In this document: piece after piece, positions 28,775 through 38,480 of the stretch
Layout of the letters: the number at the start of each line of letters is the position of its first letter
How positions within the stretch are numbered: position 1 is the stretch's first letter
Source: Kordiimonas aestuarii
GTDB lineage: Bacteria > Pseudomonadota > Alphaproteobacteria > Sphingomonadales > Kordiimonadaceae
DNA length: 64,000 bases
Assembly (NCBI RefSeq): GCF_025574465.1
Contig: NZ_JAOBPP010000016.1
Coordinates: 1 to 64,000 of the forward strand
Direction of reading: 5' to 3'
Program-made: the position numbers and the translations under genes
The notes under the pieces: generated by a model
The model's database searches: none
Seen by the model: only the letters and a program-made list of their open reading frames with translations
What the model was told of the DNA's origin: nothing

Positions 28775-29665
28775 CTACTTCAGGTGCTTCTCAAAAAAAG
28801 CCAAGGTGCGCGACCACGCAAGTTCTGCTGCCTCGGCGTCATACCGCGGCGTTGTGTCATTGTGAAAGCCGTGGTTTGCGCCGTCATACATATGCATTTC
28901 ATAGTCTTTGCCATTGGCTTTGAGTGCGGCTTCATATGCGGGCCACCCTGCGTTCACCCGTTCATCCAGTCCGCCAAGATGGATCAGGAGCGGGGCCTCG
29001 ATGCCGGGTACGTCTTCCGCCGCCACGCCGCCACCGTAGAACGGCACAGCTGCTTTCAGTGTCGGGATTTTGGCGGCTAGGCGGTTTGAGACGCTCCCGC
29101 CAAAGCAAAAGCCCACGCAGCCCACGTTGCCGGTGCAGGCCTCATGCTCCTGCAGGAAGCTGACCGCGGCGGCAAAGTCCTCGACCATGTCATCGCGGTC
29201 GCGTTCACGCTGCATGGTGCGCCCGTCGTCGTCATTGCCGGGATAGCCCCCCAACGGATAAAGAGCGTCCGGGGCAAAGGCGATATAGCCTGCTACCGCC
29301 ACCCGGCGCGCAACGTCACGGATATAAGGATTAAGCCCCCGGTTTTCATGGATGACCACCACGCCCGGCTTCTTGTTGGTGGACGATGTGGCAGTGGGCG
29401 TGACGAGATAGCCCATCATGTCGCCTGCCCCCATGGGAGAGCGATACGGCACATCCATGGCCGTGATACGCTCGTCTCCGGGTTTTACCTGTTCTGCGAG
29501 GGCATAATTGGGCAGCACACTTTCGGCCAGAGCGGCAACAGTGAGCCCGCCGACGGCGTAGGCGCCAAGTTTCTCGAAGAAAGCGCGACGCGACATCAGG
29601 CCGTGGGCATATTTGTCGTAGATGTCCAGTACTTCCTGTGATGGTTTGATGATCTGGTGGCTCAT
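28775..29665 (-). CDS. Dienelactone hydrolase-family protein with Tat signal
   Basis: About 296 residues from the ATG at 29665, where a continuous family match begins; the frame could extend 120 bp upstream. Residues about 24-32 have the twin-arginine motif S-R-R-A-F-F-E-K before a hydrophobic stretch, so export by Tat is likely. The alpha/beta-hydrolase domain has G-C-V-G-F-C-F-G-G-S with the nucleophile Cys, L-G-G-L-D-E-R-V for the acid and D-G-A-N-H-G-F for the His. The Cys nucleophile is as in dienelactone hydrolase; the true substrate is unknown. Confidence 0.82.
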   Translation of the reverse strand: MSHQIIKPSQEVLDIYDKYAHGLMSRRAFFEKLGAYAVGGLTVAALAESVLPNYALAEQVKPGDERITAMDVPYRSPMGAGDMMGYLVTPTATSSTNKKPGVVVIHENRGLNPYIRDVARRVAVAGYIAFAPDALYPLGGYPGNDDDGRTMQRERDRDDMVEDFAAAVSFLQEHEACTGNVGCVGFCFGGSVSNRLAAKIPTLKAAVPFYGGGVAAEDVPGIEAPLLIHLGGLDERVNAGWPAYEAALKANGKDYEMHMYDGANHGFHNDTTPRYDAEAAELAWSRTLAFFEKHLK

Positions 29666-29837
29666 GGCACATCCCCCGATTTGCAGATATGGCCTGCAAC
29701 CTACCATAAAGGCATGGTCTGGCGACAATGACATTCTCGGGAGGTGGCGGCGTGCCCGCTTGACGTTATGGGTGCTGCATCTCATGTTGCTGCGGCTTTC
29801 AACTTACAGCACTCAACTATCAGGATATAGTTATTCC

Positions 29838-30353
29838 ATGACAATCACCATTCTTCCTGCTCAAGCACACCATGCCGCTCATCTGCCTGAGGTTGAGCGG
29901 TCTGCCGGTGAAGCGTTCGGGCAAGTGCCGGGGCTGGAATGGATTGCGGATGATGCCGTGATGAGTGAGGCCGCGCATAGGTGCGCTATCGAAGCGGGCA
30001 CCGTGTGGGTGGCCGTTGGCGCTGACGATAAGGTTTTGGGGTTTCTCAATGCAGGGCAACAGGAAGAGATACTGCACATCTGGGAAATTGCGGTTGTGGC
30101 CGGCATGCAGGGGCGGGGTATCGGGACGCAGCTCCTGCGTCAGGCCGAAGGGCATGCCCGCTCATTGGGGCTGGTGTCGGTGACCATGACCACTTTCAGG
30201 GATGTAACTTTTAACGCACCCTTTTACAGGCGACAGGGGTACAGAGAGTTAGACGCAGATGCGCTGCCAGCGCATCTGGCGGAGATATTGCGCAATGAGG
30301 CGGCGGCGGGTCTGCCGGTGAGTCGTCGCTGCGCAATGCAAAAAGCGGTGTGA
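29838..30353 (+). CDS. GNAT-family N-acetyltransferase
   Basis: 171 residues from the ATG at 29838; the frame extends upstream but without family features. The GNAT core is present: strand 4 I-W-E-I-A-V, the acetyl-CoA loop M-Q-G-R-G-I-G-T-Q-L-L and the downstream N-A-P-F-Y-R-R-Q-G-Y. Substrate unknown. The stop abuts the stop of the leftward TIR-TPR gene with no gap. Confidence 0.85.
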   Translation: MTITILPAQAHHAAHLPEVERSAGEAFGQVPGLEWIADDAVMSEAAHRCAIEAGTVWVAVGADDKVLGFLNAGQQEEILHIWEIAVVAGMQGRGIGTQLLRQAEGHARSLGLVSVTMTTFRDVTFNAPFYRRQGYRELDADALPAHLAEILRNEAAAGLPVSRRCAMQKAV

Positions 30354-32495
30354 TTAGCGTGCGACATTCTTGCGGGCAATAACGGCCTCTGCCTGGCCTG
30401 TCTCGCCGAGCATGGTATAAGCTCTGGCAACACTTTGGCGGAATACTGGCGTTTTGGTTGCCGTGGCAGTTTCATATAAATTCACCACATGCTGCCAAGC
30501 CGTCCGGGCCCCGGCTTCATCGCCAGCGCGCATCAGCATGTTGCCCTTGAAGAGATAAAGCTCGCTCGCGTGTTCCAAGGCGCCGGGAACGCTGAGGTAG
30601 CTGGTATCCTCTCCTTCAAAATGGGCGGCCGCCTCCCGTAACAAAGCGCTCGCGACATCGGCATCGCCATGCTTGTCGGCAAGCTGTGCTTTCAACAGTC
30701 TTGTGCGGTGGGCGCTCAGGCGCCGGTTTGCGCGGCTCATGTCGCTTGAGATCGCACGCATGATCTGGTCATCAGCGATAGCCAGAATGTGACCCGCTCG
30801 GGTGAGGTCGGGCGTTTTCATGAGCACGGCGGCATAGTTGCGGTAAACATCTGCGGAGTCCGCAAGCCACATGACATTGGCAGGGTCTTGCGCCGTCAAT
30901 ATATCGAACTGGCGCTTTGATTCTTCCAGCATCTCGATGGCTTTTTCTGTGTTGCCTTGCAGGTCTTCTATCTGGGCCAGCCGCTGCTTGGTCATGGCTG
31001 CGCGGCGTATGATGCGATAATTTTGCGGCTCTCTCTCGAGAATGTTGGCGTAGATGGTGAAGCGGTTCAGGAAGGCCTCTTTTGCCTCAACATTCCGGCC
31101 TAGGGCGAGATATGTATTGGCCAGGTGGAAATAGCTACTGCCAAGGTTGACCCAGTGTTCTTTGACATCGGGCAGGTTTTCGACCACCAGCCGTCTCAGT
31201 GCGACACTGCTCTTGCAGTTTTTAAGGGCTTCTTCCGGTTTGCCGAGCGGGATATATTGAAGATAACAAAGATTCGCCTCTGAATCGGCGACCTCTTCTT
31301 CCCAATTATCCTTGCCGAGCACCCGGTGTACATCGACAGAGGATGGTTTGGTTTCCAACCCGATGCGGGTCAACCGAAGGCGCTCGGTGAAATCGCGTTC
31401 TGCGGCCAGATAATCACCCTGGCGCTGGCTTAGATAGCCGGTAAAAAACAGGGCAGTCTGATAGCGGCCGATGGCGGTGGCGTCATTGGGGTATTGCTCA
31501 AAAAGATCCTTTGCCCAGACTGCGGCGGTATCAAAATACTGCCTGGCACGGGTGCTTTCTCCCTGTCGTTCCAGAACCTGCCCAAGTCGAAGGTAGGACG
31601 CAATCAATTCCGCCCGTCGTTTCATGCTCATGTTTTCAAAGCCGATTCCGTTGAGCTGGTCGACAATTTTGGATGACGTGCGTTCCAGCACAGAGAGAGA
31701 GCCAGCCGTGAGCAATTCGTCATACACAGCAGACATGATGAAGACAGTAAGGCCTTCGAGTTCTTCCATGGTTTTGCGCGCTTCCGCGCTTTTGAGGTTC
31801 GCGAGCTTGAGCGCCTGTTCGGCATCGTCCCGGGCGCGGGACGCCTCAAAGGCGAGCGCTCCCATTGCCGCGAAGCCGAGGGATGCTGCTGCGGCAAAAG
31901 CGGTTATGCGGCGGTGCCTGCCCTGGTTTTCCCGGCGCACAAGATCGTTGAGGCCAATGCCAAGCATGCCGGCAACCAGTTTGAACAGTGCCTGACGTTT
32001 GCCATCGCCGTCTTCCCGCGCATCGGCTGCCAGGCCTTCGACTGCTAAGCCGCTTCTTTGCCCGCTGGTGGTGAACTTCAATCGCAGAGCTTCGGGGAAA
32101 CACTCTTCCTCCGGGTTTTCGGCAAAGGGCACGCCAGCCACAATGAGGCACAGGATATTACTTTCGCCGCGCAGGCGCTTGAATTCAGCAATTTCGCGGT
32201 TGACCAGCTTGGATTGCGCAGCTTCAGGGGAGCATATAACGATCATGAACTCCGAGTCCGCAATCGCTTCAAAGATATGGTCGGTCATATGGCCCGTTGC
32301 AGGCAACTCGTCACGGTCTCGAAAAAAACGCCCAAGGCGCTTCTCAAGCGGCGCGCTCGGATGCTTTTTTCGGATGTGATCCGGAATACGGTAGTTCTCA
32401 AGCGCCCGCAACAGCCAGGAAGACCACTCGTCATCTCTATGGCTGTAACTTATGAACGCTCGATATTTGTAACCACTCGTAACACCAGTTGTCAT
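30354..32495 (-). CDS. TIR-domain protein with membrane segment and TPR repeats
   Basis: 713 residues from the ATG at 32495 (AAGGGGG upstream). TIR_2-like domain at residues about 8-150: Y-R-A-F-I-S-Y-S-H-R-D-D, then SEFMIVICSPEAAQSKLVNREIAEF, where Glu101 lies at the position of the catalytic Glu of TIR NADases. A TM segment (about 197-217) follows, then a coiled coil and many TPR-like repeats to the end. The layout matches a family of bacterial TIR-TPR proteins of unknown role; NADase or defence function is possible but not shown. Stop-to-stop with the GNAT gene. Confidence 0.78.
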   Translation of the reverse strand: MTTGVTSGYKYRAFISYSHRDDEWSSWLLRALENYRIPDHIRKKHPSAPLEKRLGRFFRDRDELPATGHMTDHIFEAIADSEFMIVICSPEAAQSKLVNREIAEFKRLRGESNILCLIVAGVPFAENPEEECFPEALRLKFTTSGQRSGLAVEGLAADAREDGDGKRQALFKLVAGMLGIGLNDLVRRENQGRHRRITAFAAAASLGFAAMGALAFEASRARDDAEQALKLANLKSAEARKTMEELEGLTVFIMSAVYDELLTAGSLSVLERTSSKIVDQLNGIGFENMSMKRRAELIASYLRLGQVLERQGESTRARQYFDTAAVWAKDLFEQYPNDATAIGRYQTALFFTGYLSQRQGDYLAAERDFTERLRLTRIGLETKPSSVDVHRVLGKDNWEEEVADSEANLCYLQYIPLGKPEEALKNCKSSVALRRLVVENLPDVKEHWVNLGSSYFHLANTYLALGRNVEAKEAFLNRFTIYANILEREPQNYRIIRRAAMTKQRLAQIEDLQGNTEKAIEMLEESKRQFDILTAQDPANVMWLADSADVYRNYAAVLMKTPDLTRAGHILAIADDQIMRAISSDMSRANRRLSAHRTRLLKAQLADKHGDADVASALLREAAAHFEGEDTSYLSVPGALEHASELYLFKGNMLMRAGDEAGARTAWQHVVNLYETATATKTPVFRQSVARAYTMLGETGQAEAVIARKNVAR

Positions 32496-32684
32496 GACAG
32501 CCCCCTTGTCATGGAAATCTCTAGGCAACATCGACGGCAGTATCCTCAAACATTCACCGACAATACAAAGCATTGGGTTATTTTTTCGTTACCAAGACGA
32601 AATAGGCAACAATTTTCGTATAATTATTGGCTTTTGACTTGAACTAACCGGCCGTTCCCTCCATTTCTGAGTAGAAGGGGTTTA

Positions 32685-33491
32685 ATGACAATATTGCTTC
32701 TTTTTGTATTGGGGGTGGTCTGGTGTCTGCTGCTTTGGGTTCTACTGAGGTGGGGGGCAGGGTTTAGCGAAGGCCGCTTCTGGCGTGCCTATGTCATACC
32801 CGTGCTGGCGTCCCTCGATGTTTTGCCGTTGTTCACGGAATATCTCACCTATTATGACTTCCAGAAATATTGTGACGTTCATGCTGGGATGGTTGTCAAC
32901 CGGCCAGTTGTGGCGGATGCCCTGCTTGTAGACGCCTGGTATGAGTTCACGGTGGATATATTCCGGGCCCAAGCTGTGAAAACGGTATTTTGGGAGCCGC
33001 GGAATAACGATGGGCCAATTCGTTTTCGGGATACTGCCTGGAAGGCGATTCCAGAACCAAATTTAGCGACGTGTCAGCTCAAGAAATTGGTTAACGGCGC
33101 AAAGATGAACTCCTATCTGGAAACCTCATATGAAGCACTAAAGGCCGAGGGTATTTGTCTCATTCCCGCACATTTAAACCGGGTTCCCCGGTATCAACTT
33201 GTAGTGAAATTCAATGCGGATCGTTTTATTAAGACAGATGAGTATCTCGATACCCCGAATACGATCGACAGCAAGTTGGTATTAATTGATACGTACTCTG
33301 GTCAAACGATGTCTGAATACCGCAACGTTAGCACTCCAACCGGCAGCTTGCTGAAAGGCGTGTTGGGCCGACATTGGTCAAGATATTCCTGTGAAGAGCA
33401 CACGACTCTCATGGGGGCCATGATTTGGGACAAGCGCCTGCAGGTTACGGAATTTCTCGAAAAAGCGTTGTTACCCTTGCCGGAGGATTGA
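32685..33491 (+). CDS. Membrane protein of unknown function
   Basis: 268 residues, not recognised. A strongly hydrophobic N-terminus (I-L-L-L-F-V-L-G-V-V-W-C-L-L-L-W-V-L-L) gives one TM and perhaps a second about residues 33-50, then a mixed soluble domain with four Cys that are not in CxxC pairs. It is divergent from the TIR-TPR gene across 190 bp and ends 2 bp before the leftward ubiD gene. AT content around the leader is higher than in neighbours. Its small size and position beside the TIR gene suggest a shared accessory role, but this is speculation. Confidence 0.6.
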   Translation: MTILLLFVLGVVWCLLLWVLLRWGAGFSEGRFWRAYVIPVLASLDVLPLFTEYLTYYDFQKYCDVHAGMVVNRPVVADALLVDAWYEFTVDIFRAQAVKTVFWEPRNNDGPIRFRDTAWKAIPEPNLATCQLKKLVNGAKMNSYLETSYEALKAEGICLIPAHLNRVPRYQLVVKFNADRFIKTDEYLDTPNTIDSKLVLIDTYSGQTMSEYRNVSTPTGSLLKGVLGRHWSRYSCEEHTTLMGAMIWDKRLQVTEFLEKALLPLPED

Positions 33492-33493
33492 TT

Positions 33494-35002
33494 CTATTTC
33501 CAGATGGGCTTGCCATCACCGGGAATGCCAAGGCTTTCCCACAGCGTGTCTACTTTCGCAACGACAGTGTCTTCCATGAAAATTTCGCGGCCCCATTCGC
33601 GGCTTGTCTCATTGCCAACCTTGTTGGTGGCATCCAGGCCCAGTTTGCCGCCGAGGCCTGATTTGGGGCTGGCGAAATCAAGGTAATCGATCGGCGTGTT
33701 TTCCACCGTTACGATATCGCGCACCGGGTCCATGCGGGTTGATATTGCCCACATGACATCCTTCCAGTCGCGCGCGTTAATATCGTCATCCACCACGATC
33801 ACGAACTTGGTGTAGACAAACTGCCTGAGAAAAGACCACACGCCTTGCATCACGCGCTTGGCGTGGCCCGCATACGCTTTTTTCATGCTGACCACCGCGA
33901 TCCGGTAGCTACAGCCTTCAGGTGGCAGCCAGAAATCGGTGATCTCAGGGAACTGTTGTTGCAAAAGCGGGATAAATACCTCGTTGAGCGCCTCGCCCAA
34001 AATGGCGGGCTCGTCCGGCGGGCGTCCGGTATAGGTGGAAAGGTAAATCGGCTTCTCGCGCATGGTGATGGCGCTGATGGTGAAGACCGGGAATTTCTCG
34101 ACGCTGTTATAATAGCCCGTGTGGTCGCCGTAGGGGCCTTCGTCGCGGTAATCGTCAAGGCTCACATGGCCTTCAAGCACAATCTCTGCGGTCGCCGGCA
34201 CTTGCAGCGGCACGGTTTTGCAGTCAACCAGCGGGACCTTTTTGCCGCGCAAGAGGCCCGCGAACTGATATTCCGAAAGGGTGTCAGGCACGGGCGTCAC
34301 GGCAGCGAGAATAGTACCGGGGTCTGCACCGATGACAACTGCCGCGGGGATGGGCTCCCGCTTGATGTCTTTCCAGCGCTGATATTGCTGCGCGCCACCC
34401 CGGTGCTTGAGCCAGCGCATCAGGGTCTGGTTTTTGTTCAGCTTCTGCATGCGGTAGATGCCGAGGTTATAATTATCCTCGGCCTTGTCGCTTGGGCCTT
34501 TGGTTACCACTAGCGGCCATGTGATCAGTGGTGCGGGTTCGCCCGGCCAACAGGTCTGGATCGGCAGTTTGTGGAGGTCGATATCATCGCCCGTGAGCAC
34601 CACTTCTTGCACTGGGCCGTGTTTCACCCGCCTCGGCCGCATCGACAGCACCTGTTTCGCCAGCGGCAGCAGGTCAAGCGCATCCTTGATGCCGCGCGGT
34701 GGTTCCGGCTGACGCAGGAAGGCAAGGATTTCACCGACCTTCCTCAGCTCATCATGTTCCCGGTTCATGCCCCAAGCGACACGCTCAACCGTGCCAAACA
34801 GGTTCACCAGCACCGGCATGTCCGAGCTTTCGCCGCGCTCATTCACCACATTCTCGAACAGGATCGCGGGGCCACCAGCGTGCAACACGCGGGTCTGGAT
34901 TTCGGTCATTTCAAGCTCGGTTGACACCTGTTCCGTCACGCGGACAAGGCGGCCCTCCTGCTCAAGCCGGTCGATAAAATCTCTGAGTGAATCGTAAGCC
35001 AT
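33494..35002 (-). CDS. ubiD: UbiD-family decarboxylase (4-hydroxy-3-polyprenylbenzoate decarboxylase)
   Basis: About 502 residues from the ATG at 35002; the frame is open further upstream but the family match starts here. UbiD uses prenylated FMN to decarboxylate the quinone-ring precursor in ubiquinone synthesis. Seen: the N-terminal [17 protein letters not shown] and [22 protein letters not shown] and the core [11 protein letters not shown]. The prFMN-binding and catalytic E-x-x-R region (V-E-x-x-P-I-D-Y-L-D near the end) also fits. It follows hutI by 40 bp on the same strand; the UbiX partner is not in the window. Confidence 0.92.
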   Translation of the reverse strand: MAYDSLRDFIDRLEQEGRLVRVTEQVSTELEMTEIQTRVLHAGGPAILFENVVNERGESSDMPVLVNLFGTVERVAWGMNREHDELRKVGEILAFLRQPEPPRGIKDALDLLPLAKQVLSMRPRRVKHGPVQEVVLTGDDIDLHKLPIQTCWPGEPAPLITWPLVVTKGPSDKAEDNYNLGIYRMQKLNKNQTLMRWLKHRGGAQQYQRWKDIKREPIPAAVVIGADPGTILAAVTPVPDTLSEYQFAGLLRGKKVPLVDCKTVPLQVPATAEIVLEGHVSLDDYRDEGPYGDHTGYYNSVEKFPVFTISAITMREKPIYLSTYTGRPPDEPAILGEALNEVFIPLLQQQFPEITDFWLPPEGCSYRIAVVSMKKAYAGHAKRVMQGVWSFLRQFVYTKFVIVVDDDINARDWKDVMWAISTRMDPVRDIVTVENTPIDYLDFASPKSGLGGKLGLDATNKVGNETSREWGREIFMEDTVVAKVDTLWESLGIPGDGKPIWK

Positions 35003-35042
35003 AGAGGCACTTATAGTGTGCACCCTTGTTGCCGCCAAGCGG

Positions 35043-36248
35043 TTAGTCTCGGCTTGCGGTAAAAATACGCACCGGCATCGCACCGCCGACATAATAGGCC
35101 AGTTCGGCAGGCTCTGTGATGTCAAACAGCAGGATGTCTGCGCGCTTGCTAATTTCCAAAGTGCCGCGGTCGTCACCAAGCCTCAGCGCGCGGGCGGCCC
35201 CAATGGTGATGCCACGCAGCGCTTCCTCAGGCGTAAGACCAAAAAATGTGCAGCCCATGTGCAACATCAGTTGCAGCGACAGCACGGGGCTTGAACCGGG
35301 GTTGGCATCGGTTGCCAGTGCCATTGTCACCCCATGTTTGCGGAGCAGGTCAATGGGCGGCTTTTTGGTGTCCTTCAGGACATAAAACGCTCCGGGCAAC
35401 AACACGGCAACCGTGCCCGCACGGGCCATGGCGCGCGCGCCTTCATCATTGGTGTGTTCAAGGTGGTCGGCCGACATGCCGCCGAATTTTGCGGAAAGTG
35501 CGGCGCCAGAGAGGTCGGACAACTGGTCTGCGTGCAGTTTGACCCTGAGGCCGTTTGCCGTTGCGGCCTCGAATACCCGTGTGGTTTGTTCCGGCGAGAA
35601 AGCAATACCTTCACAGAAGGCGTCCACACAGTTGGCGAGTTTTTCGCGTGCCACTGCGGGGATCATCTCATCGCACACAAGGTCGATGTACCCTTCCGGC
35701 GCATCCTTATACTCGGGCGGCAGGGCATGCGCGCCAAGGAACGTGGTGTGGATATCCATATCGGCCATTTCGCCCGCACGTTTTGCCGCGCGCAGCATTT
35801 TCATCTCATCCTCAAGTGTGAGGCCATAGCCGGATTTAATCTCAACCGTGGTTACGCCCTCCATTTTCAGCCGCGCGAGGCGCTTGGCGGCCGACGCCGC
35901 AAGTTCGTCCTCGCTCGCGTCCCGTGTGGCGGTGACGGTGGAGAGGATGCCCCCGCCGCGCTTGGCGATTTCCTCGTAAGTTACACCGTTCAGGCGTTCT
36001 TCAAATTCGCGCGCGCGGTTGCCGCCATAGACAATATGAGTGTGGCAGTCGGTAAAGCCGGGCAGGGCCCAGTGGCCGCCTGCATCGATTTCTTCCTGCG
36101 TGTCACCGCCGGTAAATTCTTCCGTGGGTCCAACGTATGCGAGTCGCCCGCCTACCGCCGCGATCACCCCGTTAAGGACAGCACCATAGGGCGCGCCGCC
36201 TTCCGTCATCGTGGCGATATTCACATTGCGGATGACCAGGTCATACAT
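35043..36248 (-). CDS. hutI: Imidazolonepropionase
   Basis: About 401 residues from ATG 36248 (GGAAGGA about 10 nt upstream). It hydrolyses imidazolone-5-propionate to N-formimino-L-glutamate, the third step of histidine breakdown. Amidohydrolase-fold motifs: [13 protein letters not shown] near residue 70 (metal His pair), [12 protein letters not shown], the E-I-K-S-G-Y-G-L segment, K-L-H-A-D-Q-L-S and A-T-D-A-N-P-G-S-S. Divergent from hutF with the shared HutC operator between them. Confidence 0.95.
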   Translation of the reverse strand: MYDLVIRNVNIATMTEGGAPYGAVLNGVIAAVGGRLAYVGPTEEFTGGDTQEEIDAGGHWALPGFTDCHTHIVYGGNRAREFEERLNGVTYEEIAKRGGGILSTVTATRDASEDELAASAAKRLARLKMEGVTTVEIKSGYGLTLEDEMKMLRAAKRAGEMADMDIHTTFLGAHALPPEYKDAPEGYIDLVCDEMIPAVAREKLANCVDAFCEGIAFSPEQTTRVFEAATANGLRVKLHADQLSDLSGAALSAKFGGMSADHLEHTNDEGARAMARAGTVAVLLPGAFYVLKDTKKPPIDLLRKHGVTMALATDANPGSSPVLSLQLMLHMGCTFFGLTPEEALRGITIGAARALRLGDDRGTLEISKRADILLFDITEPAELAYYVGGAMPVRIFTASRD

Positions 36249-36326
36249 GGGTTTAGCGTCCTTCCGGCTCATCATGGTCGCGGGTTTATCACATCTGTCG
36301 CTTGACAGAAAGTCTCACTTGTACAA

Positions 36327-36342
36327 ACTTGTATATACAAGT
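36327..36342. promoter_or_regulatory. HutC operator in the hutI-hutF intergenic region
   Basis: A perfect 16-bp palindrome, ACTTGTATATACAAGT, containing TGTA-N2-TACA, the known HutC recognition core in other proteobacteria. A second, partial copy (TTGTACAA) lies just upstream at 36319-36326. The palindrome ends 12 bp ahead of the hutF ATG, and a TTGACA hexamer at 36302-36307 could be the hutF -35. Binding here would repress both divergent hut arms until urocanate releases HutC. Confidence 0.8.
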
Positions 36343-36353
36343 TGGAGACAAGC

Positions 36354-37724
36354 ATGCAAAAACATTATTTCAAGGATGGGTTGATCGGGGCTGGCTGGGC
36401 GTCGGACATCTGCATGCATGTTGGCGCGGGCGGACTGATCACCAAGCTGGAAACCGGGGTGAAGGCACCGAGCGGTGCCCCCACACACGCCACCGTGCTG
36501 CCGGCGATGCCAAACCTGCACAGCCACGCCTTCCAGCGCGCGTTCGCAGGCCTTGCCGAATTCCGGACGCCGGGCGAATCCGACTTTTGGAGTTGGCGGA
36601 ATGCCATGTATCATTTTGCCGCACACATGACCCCTGAGGCGGTGGAGGTGATCGCCAGCGCGCTTTATATCGAGATGCTGAAGGCGGGATACTCGGCGGT
36701 GGGCGAGTTCCACTATCTGCACAATAGCCATGTTGATCAGGCCCTGGCGATGTCGGATGCTATCATTACAGCAGCGAAACAAACTGGTATTGCGCTGACG
36801 CACCTGCCAGTTCTCTACCAGACTTCGGACTTTGGCAGCGTGCCAGCAAACAAGAGCCAAGCGCCCTTTCTGCATGCGGACGGGGAGTACGACCGCCTCT
36901 TGAAAATTCTCGCGCCACGCCTGAAAGGGCCGCACAGGCTGGGTCTTTGTTTCCACAGCCTGCGTGCGGTGCCAGAGGACGCGTTCGACGCCGCCATTGG
37001 GACAATGAACGAATTGGATGATACGGCCCCGATCCATATTCATGTCGCGGAGCAGATGCGCGAGGTTGAAGCCTGTGTGAAGGCAACCGGTAAGCGCCCG
37101 GTGGAATGGCTGCTGAACAACCAGCCTGTGGATGAGCGTTGGTGCCTTATCCACGCCACCCATGTTACCGAGGACGAATGGCGGGGTGTAGCTGAACGCG
37201 GTGCGGTGGTGGGGTTGTGCCCGGCCACGGAGGCAAACCTGGGGGACGGCATCTTTCCGGCGGCAGGGTTTAGCGCAGTCGGAGGTCGCTTCGGCATCGG
37301 GTCCGACAGCCATATCAGTATCGACCCGCGCGAGGAACTGCGCCTCCTGGAATATGGTCAGCGCCTCTCCCGCCATGCCCGCACAGTACTCACAGCTTCT
37401 GGCGGTGGCCACACGGGCGAATTCCTGTGGTCACAGGCGACCAAGGGTGGCGCGCAGGCGCTTGGGCAGCCGATTGGAGAGATTGCTGTCGGCAGGCGCG
37501 CTGACCTTATTGTGTTGGACCGCACCAGCCCTACATTTGCCGCCAGCACGCTCAGCCAGATGTTGGATGCCTTTGTCTTCGTAGGCCAGCCAAACCCCAT
37601 CAGCGACGTGATGGTCGCAGGGGAATGGGTGGTGAAAGCTGGCAGGCACGCCAAGGAAGAACATGTTTTTGCGCGTTACAACGACCTCGTCGGTCGTATC
37701 GCTGCGAAGATGGAGGACGCGTGA
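36354..37724 (+). CDS. hutF: Formimidoylglutamate deiminase
   Basis: 456 residues from ATG 36354 (a TTG at 36342 lies inside the operator). It converts N-formimino-L-glutamate to N-formyl-L-glutamate and ammonia. Amidohydrolase motif N-L-H-S-H-A-F-Q-R (His56 and His58 are metal ligands), F-H-S-L-R-A-V-P, H-I-H-V-A-E-Q and G-S-D-S-H-I-S. Presence of HutF with HutG marks the five-step pathway that yields formylglutamate instead of the HutG formiminoglutamase route. The stop overlaps the hutC start by one base. Confidence 0.95.
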   Translation: MQKHYFKDGLIGAGWASDICMHVGAGGLITKLETGVKAPSGAPTHATVLPAMPNLHSHAFQRAFAGLAEFRTPGESDFWSWRNAMYHFAAHMTPEAVEVIASALYIEMLKAGYSAVGEFHYLHNSHVDQALAMSDAIITAAKQTGIALTHLPVLYQTSDFGSVPANKSQAPFLHADGEYDRLLKILAPRLKGPHRLGLCFHSLRAVPEDAFDAAIGTMNELDDTAPIHIHVAEQMREVEACVKATGKRPVEWLLNNQPVDERWCLIHATHVTEDEWRGVAERGAVVGLCPATEANLGDGIFPAAGFSAVGGRFGIGSDSHISIDPREELRLLEYGQRLSRHARTVLTASGGGHTGEFLWSQATKGGAQALGQPIGEIAVGRRADLIVLDRTSPTFAASTLSQMLDAFVFVGQPNPISDVMVAGEWVVKAGRHAKEEHVFARYNDLVGRIAAKMEDA

Positions 37725-38452
37725 TGACCCCGCCGCTGCCACGCTACGAACAGGTCAAGCGCTTTATCATGGACGGCATTGAGGCTGGTTCTTATGTCGC
37801 CGGCGACAAGCTGCCGAGCGAGAATGAGTTGGTGCGTGCGCTCGGCGTTTCCCGCATGACGGTGAACCGCGCGCTCAGGGAGTTGACGGAAGAAGGCCAC
37901 ATTCTGCGCCGTGCGGGCATGGGCAGCTTTGTCGCTGACCGCCGTATGCGCGGGCACGCGGCAGATATCCTTAGCATCCGGGACGAGCTTGCCGCGCGCG
38001 GTGAGGTATGGTCCGCCGATGTGCTGGCGCTTGAAGCGCGGGCACTGCCGGAAGATATCGCGGCCGAGTTCGGCTGGCAGGAACGGGCGCATGCCTATTA
38101 CCTGTTGGTGCTGCACAAGGGGGATGGCACGCCGATGGAGCTTGAGGAACGCTGGGTAAACCCCGATGTCGCGCCTGAGCTGATCGCACAGGATTTTACC
38201 GCTGAGACACCAACGGATTACCTGCTGGCGGTCGCACCGCTTCTGCGCGCCGAGCATGTGGTGCGTGCGGTGGGTGCCTCTGCCTTTGAGGGCAAACACC
38301 TTGAAATTGACCGTGGTAGTCCGTGTCTTGAGATCGGCCGCCGCACATGGACCGGGGAACGGGTCGCGAGTTACGCACGGCTTCTCTACCCCGGTGACCG
38401 GTACGAGCTGACGGCGCGTTTTTCGCCCGTTGGTGCCACTAATAACAGTTAG
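37724..38452 (+). CDS. hutC: Histidine-utilisation repressor, GntR family
   Basis: 242 residues. The start is the ATG in the TGATG overlap with the hutF stop. N-terminal GntR wHTH (residues about 5-70): [23 protein letters not shown]. The C-terminal UTRA ligand domain (about 90-235) has [13 protein letters not shown] and E-R-x-V-N-P. Homologues repress hut genes and bind urocanate as the inducer. Encoded within the operon it is expected to control, with its site at 36327-36342. Confidence 0.92.
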   Translation: MTPPLPRYEQVKRFIMDGIEAGSYVAGDKLPSENELVRALGVSRMTVNRALRELTEEGHILRRAGMGSFVADRRMRGHAADILSIRDELAARGEVWSADVLALEARALPEDIAAEFGWQERAHAYYLLVLHKGDGTPMELEERWVNPDVAPELIAQDFTAETPTDYLLAVAPLLRAEHVVRAVGASAFEGKHLEIDRGSPCLEIGRRTWTGERVASYARLLYPGDRYELTARFSPVGATNNS

Positions 38453-38480
38453 AACACCCGTCAAGAAGGGACAGACGCAA

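Noticed and set aside
35334..36305. 323-codon plus-strand frame opposite hutI
   Set aside because: Antisense to hutI, whose motifs are all present.
36315..37412. 365-codon minus-strand frame opposite hutF
   Set aside because: Antisense to an intact hutF with its metal-binding motifs; also runs through the HutC operator.
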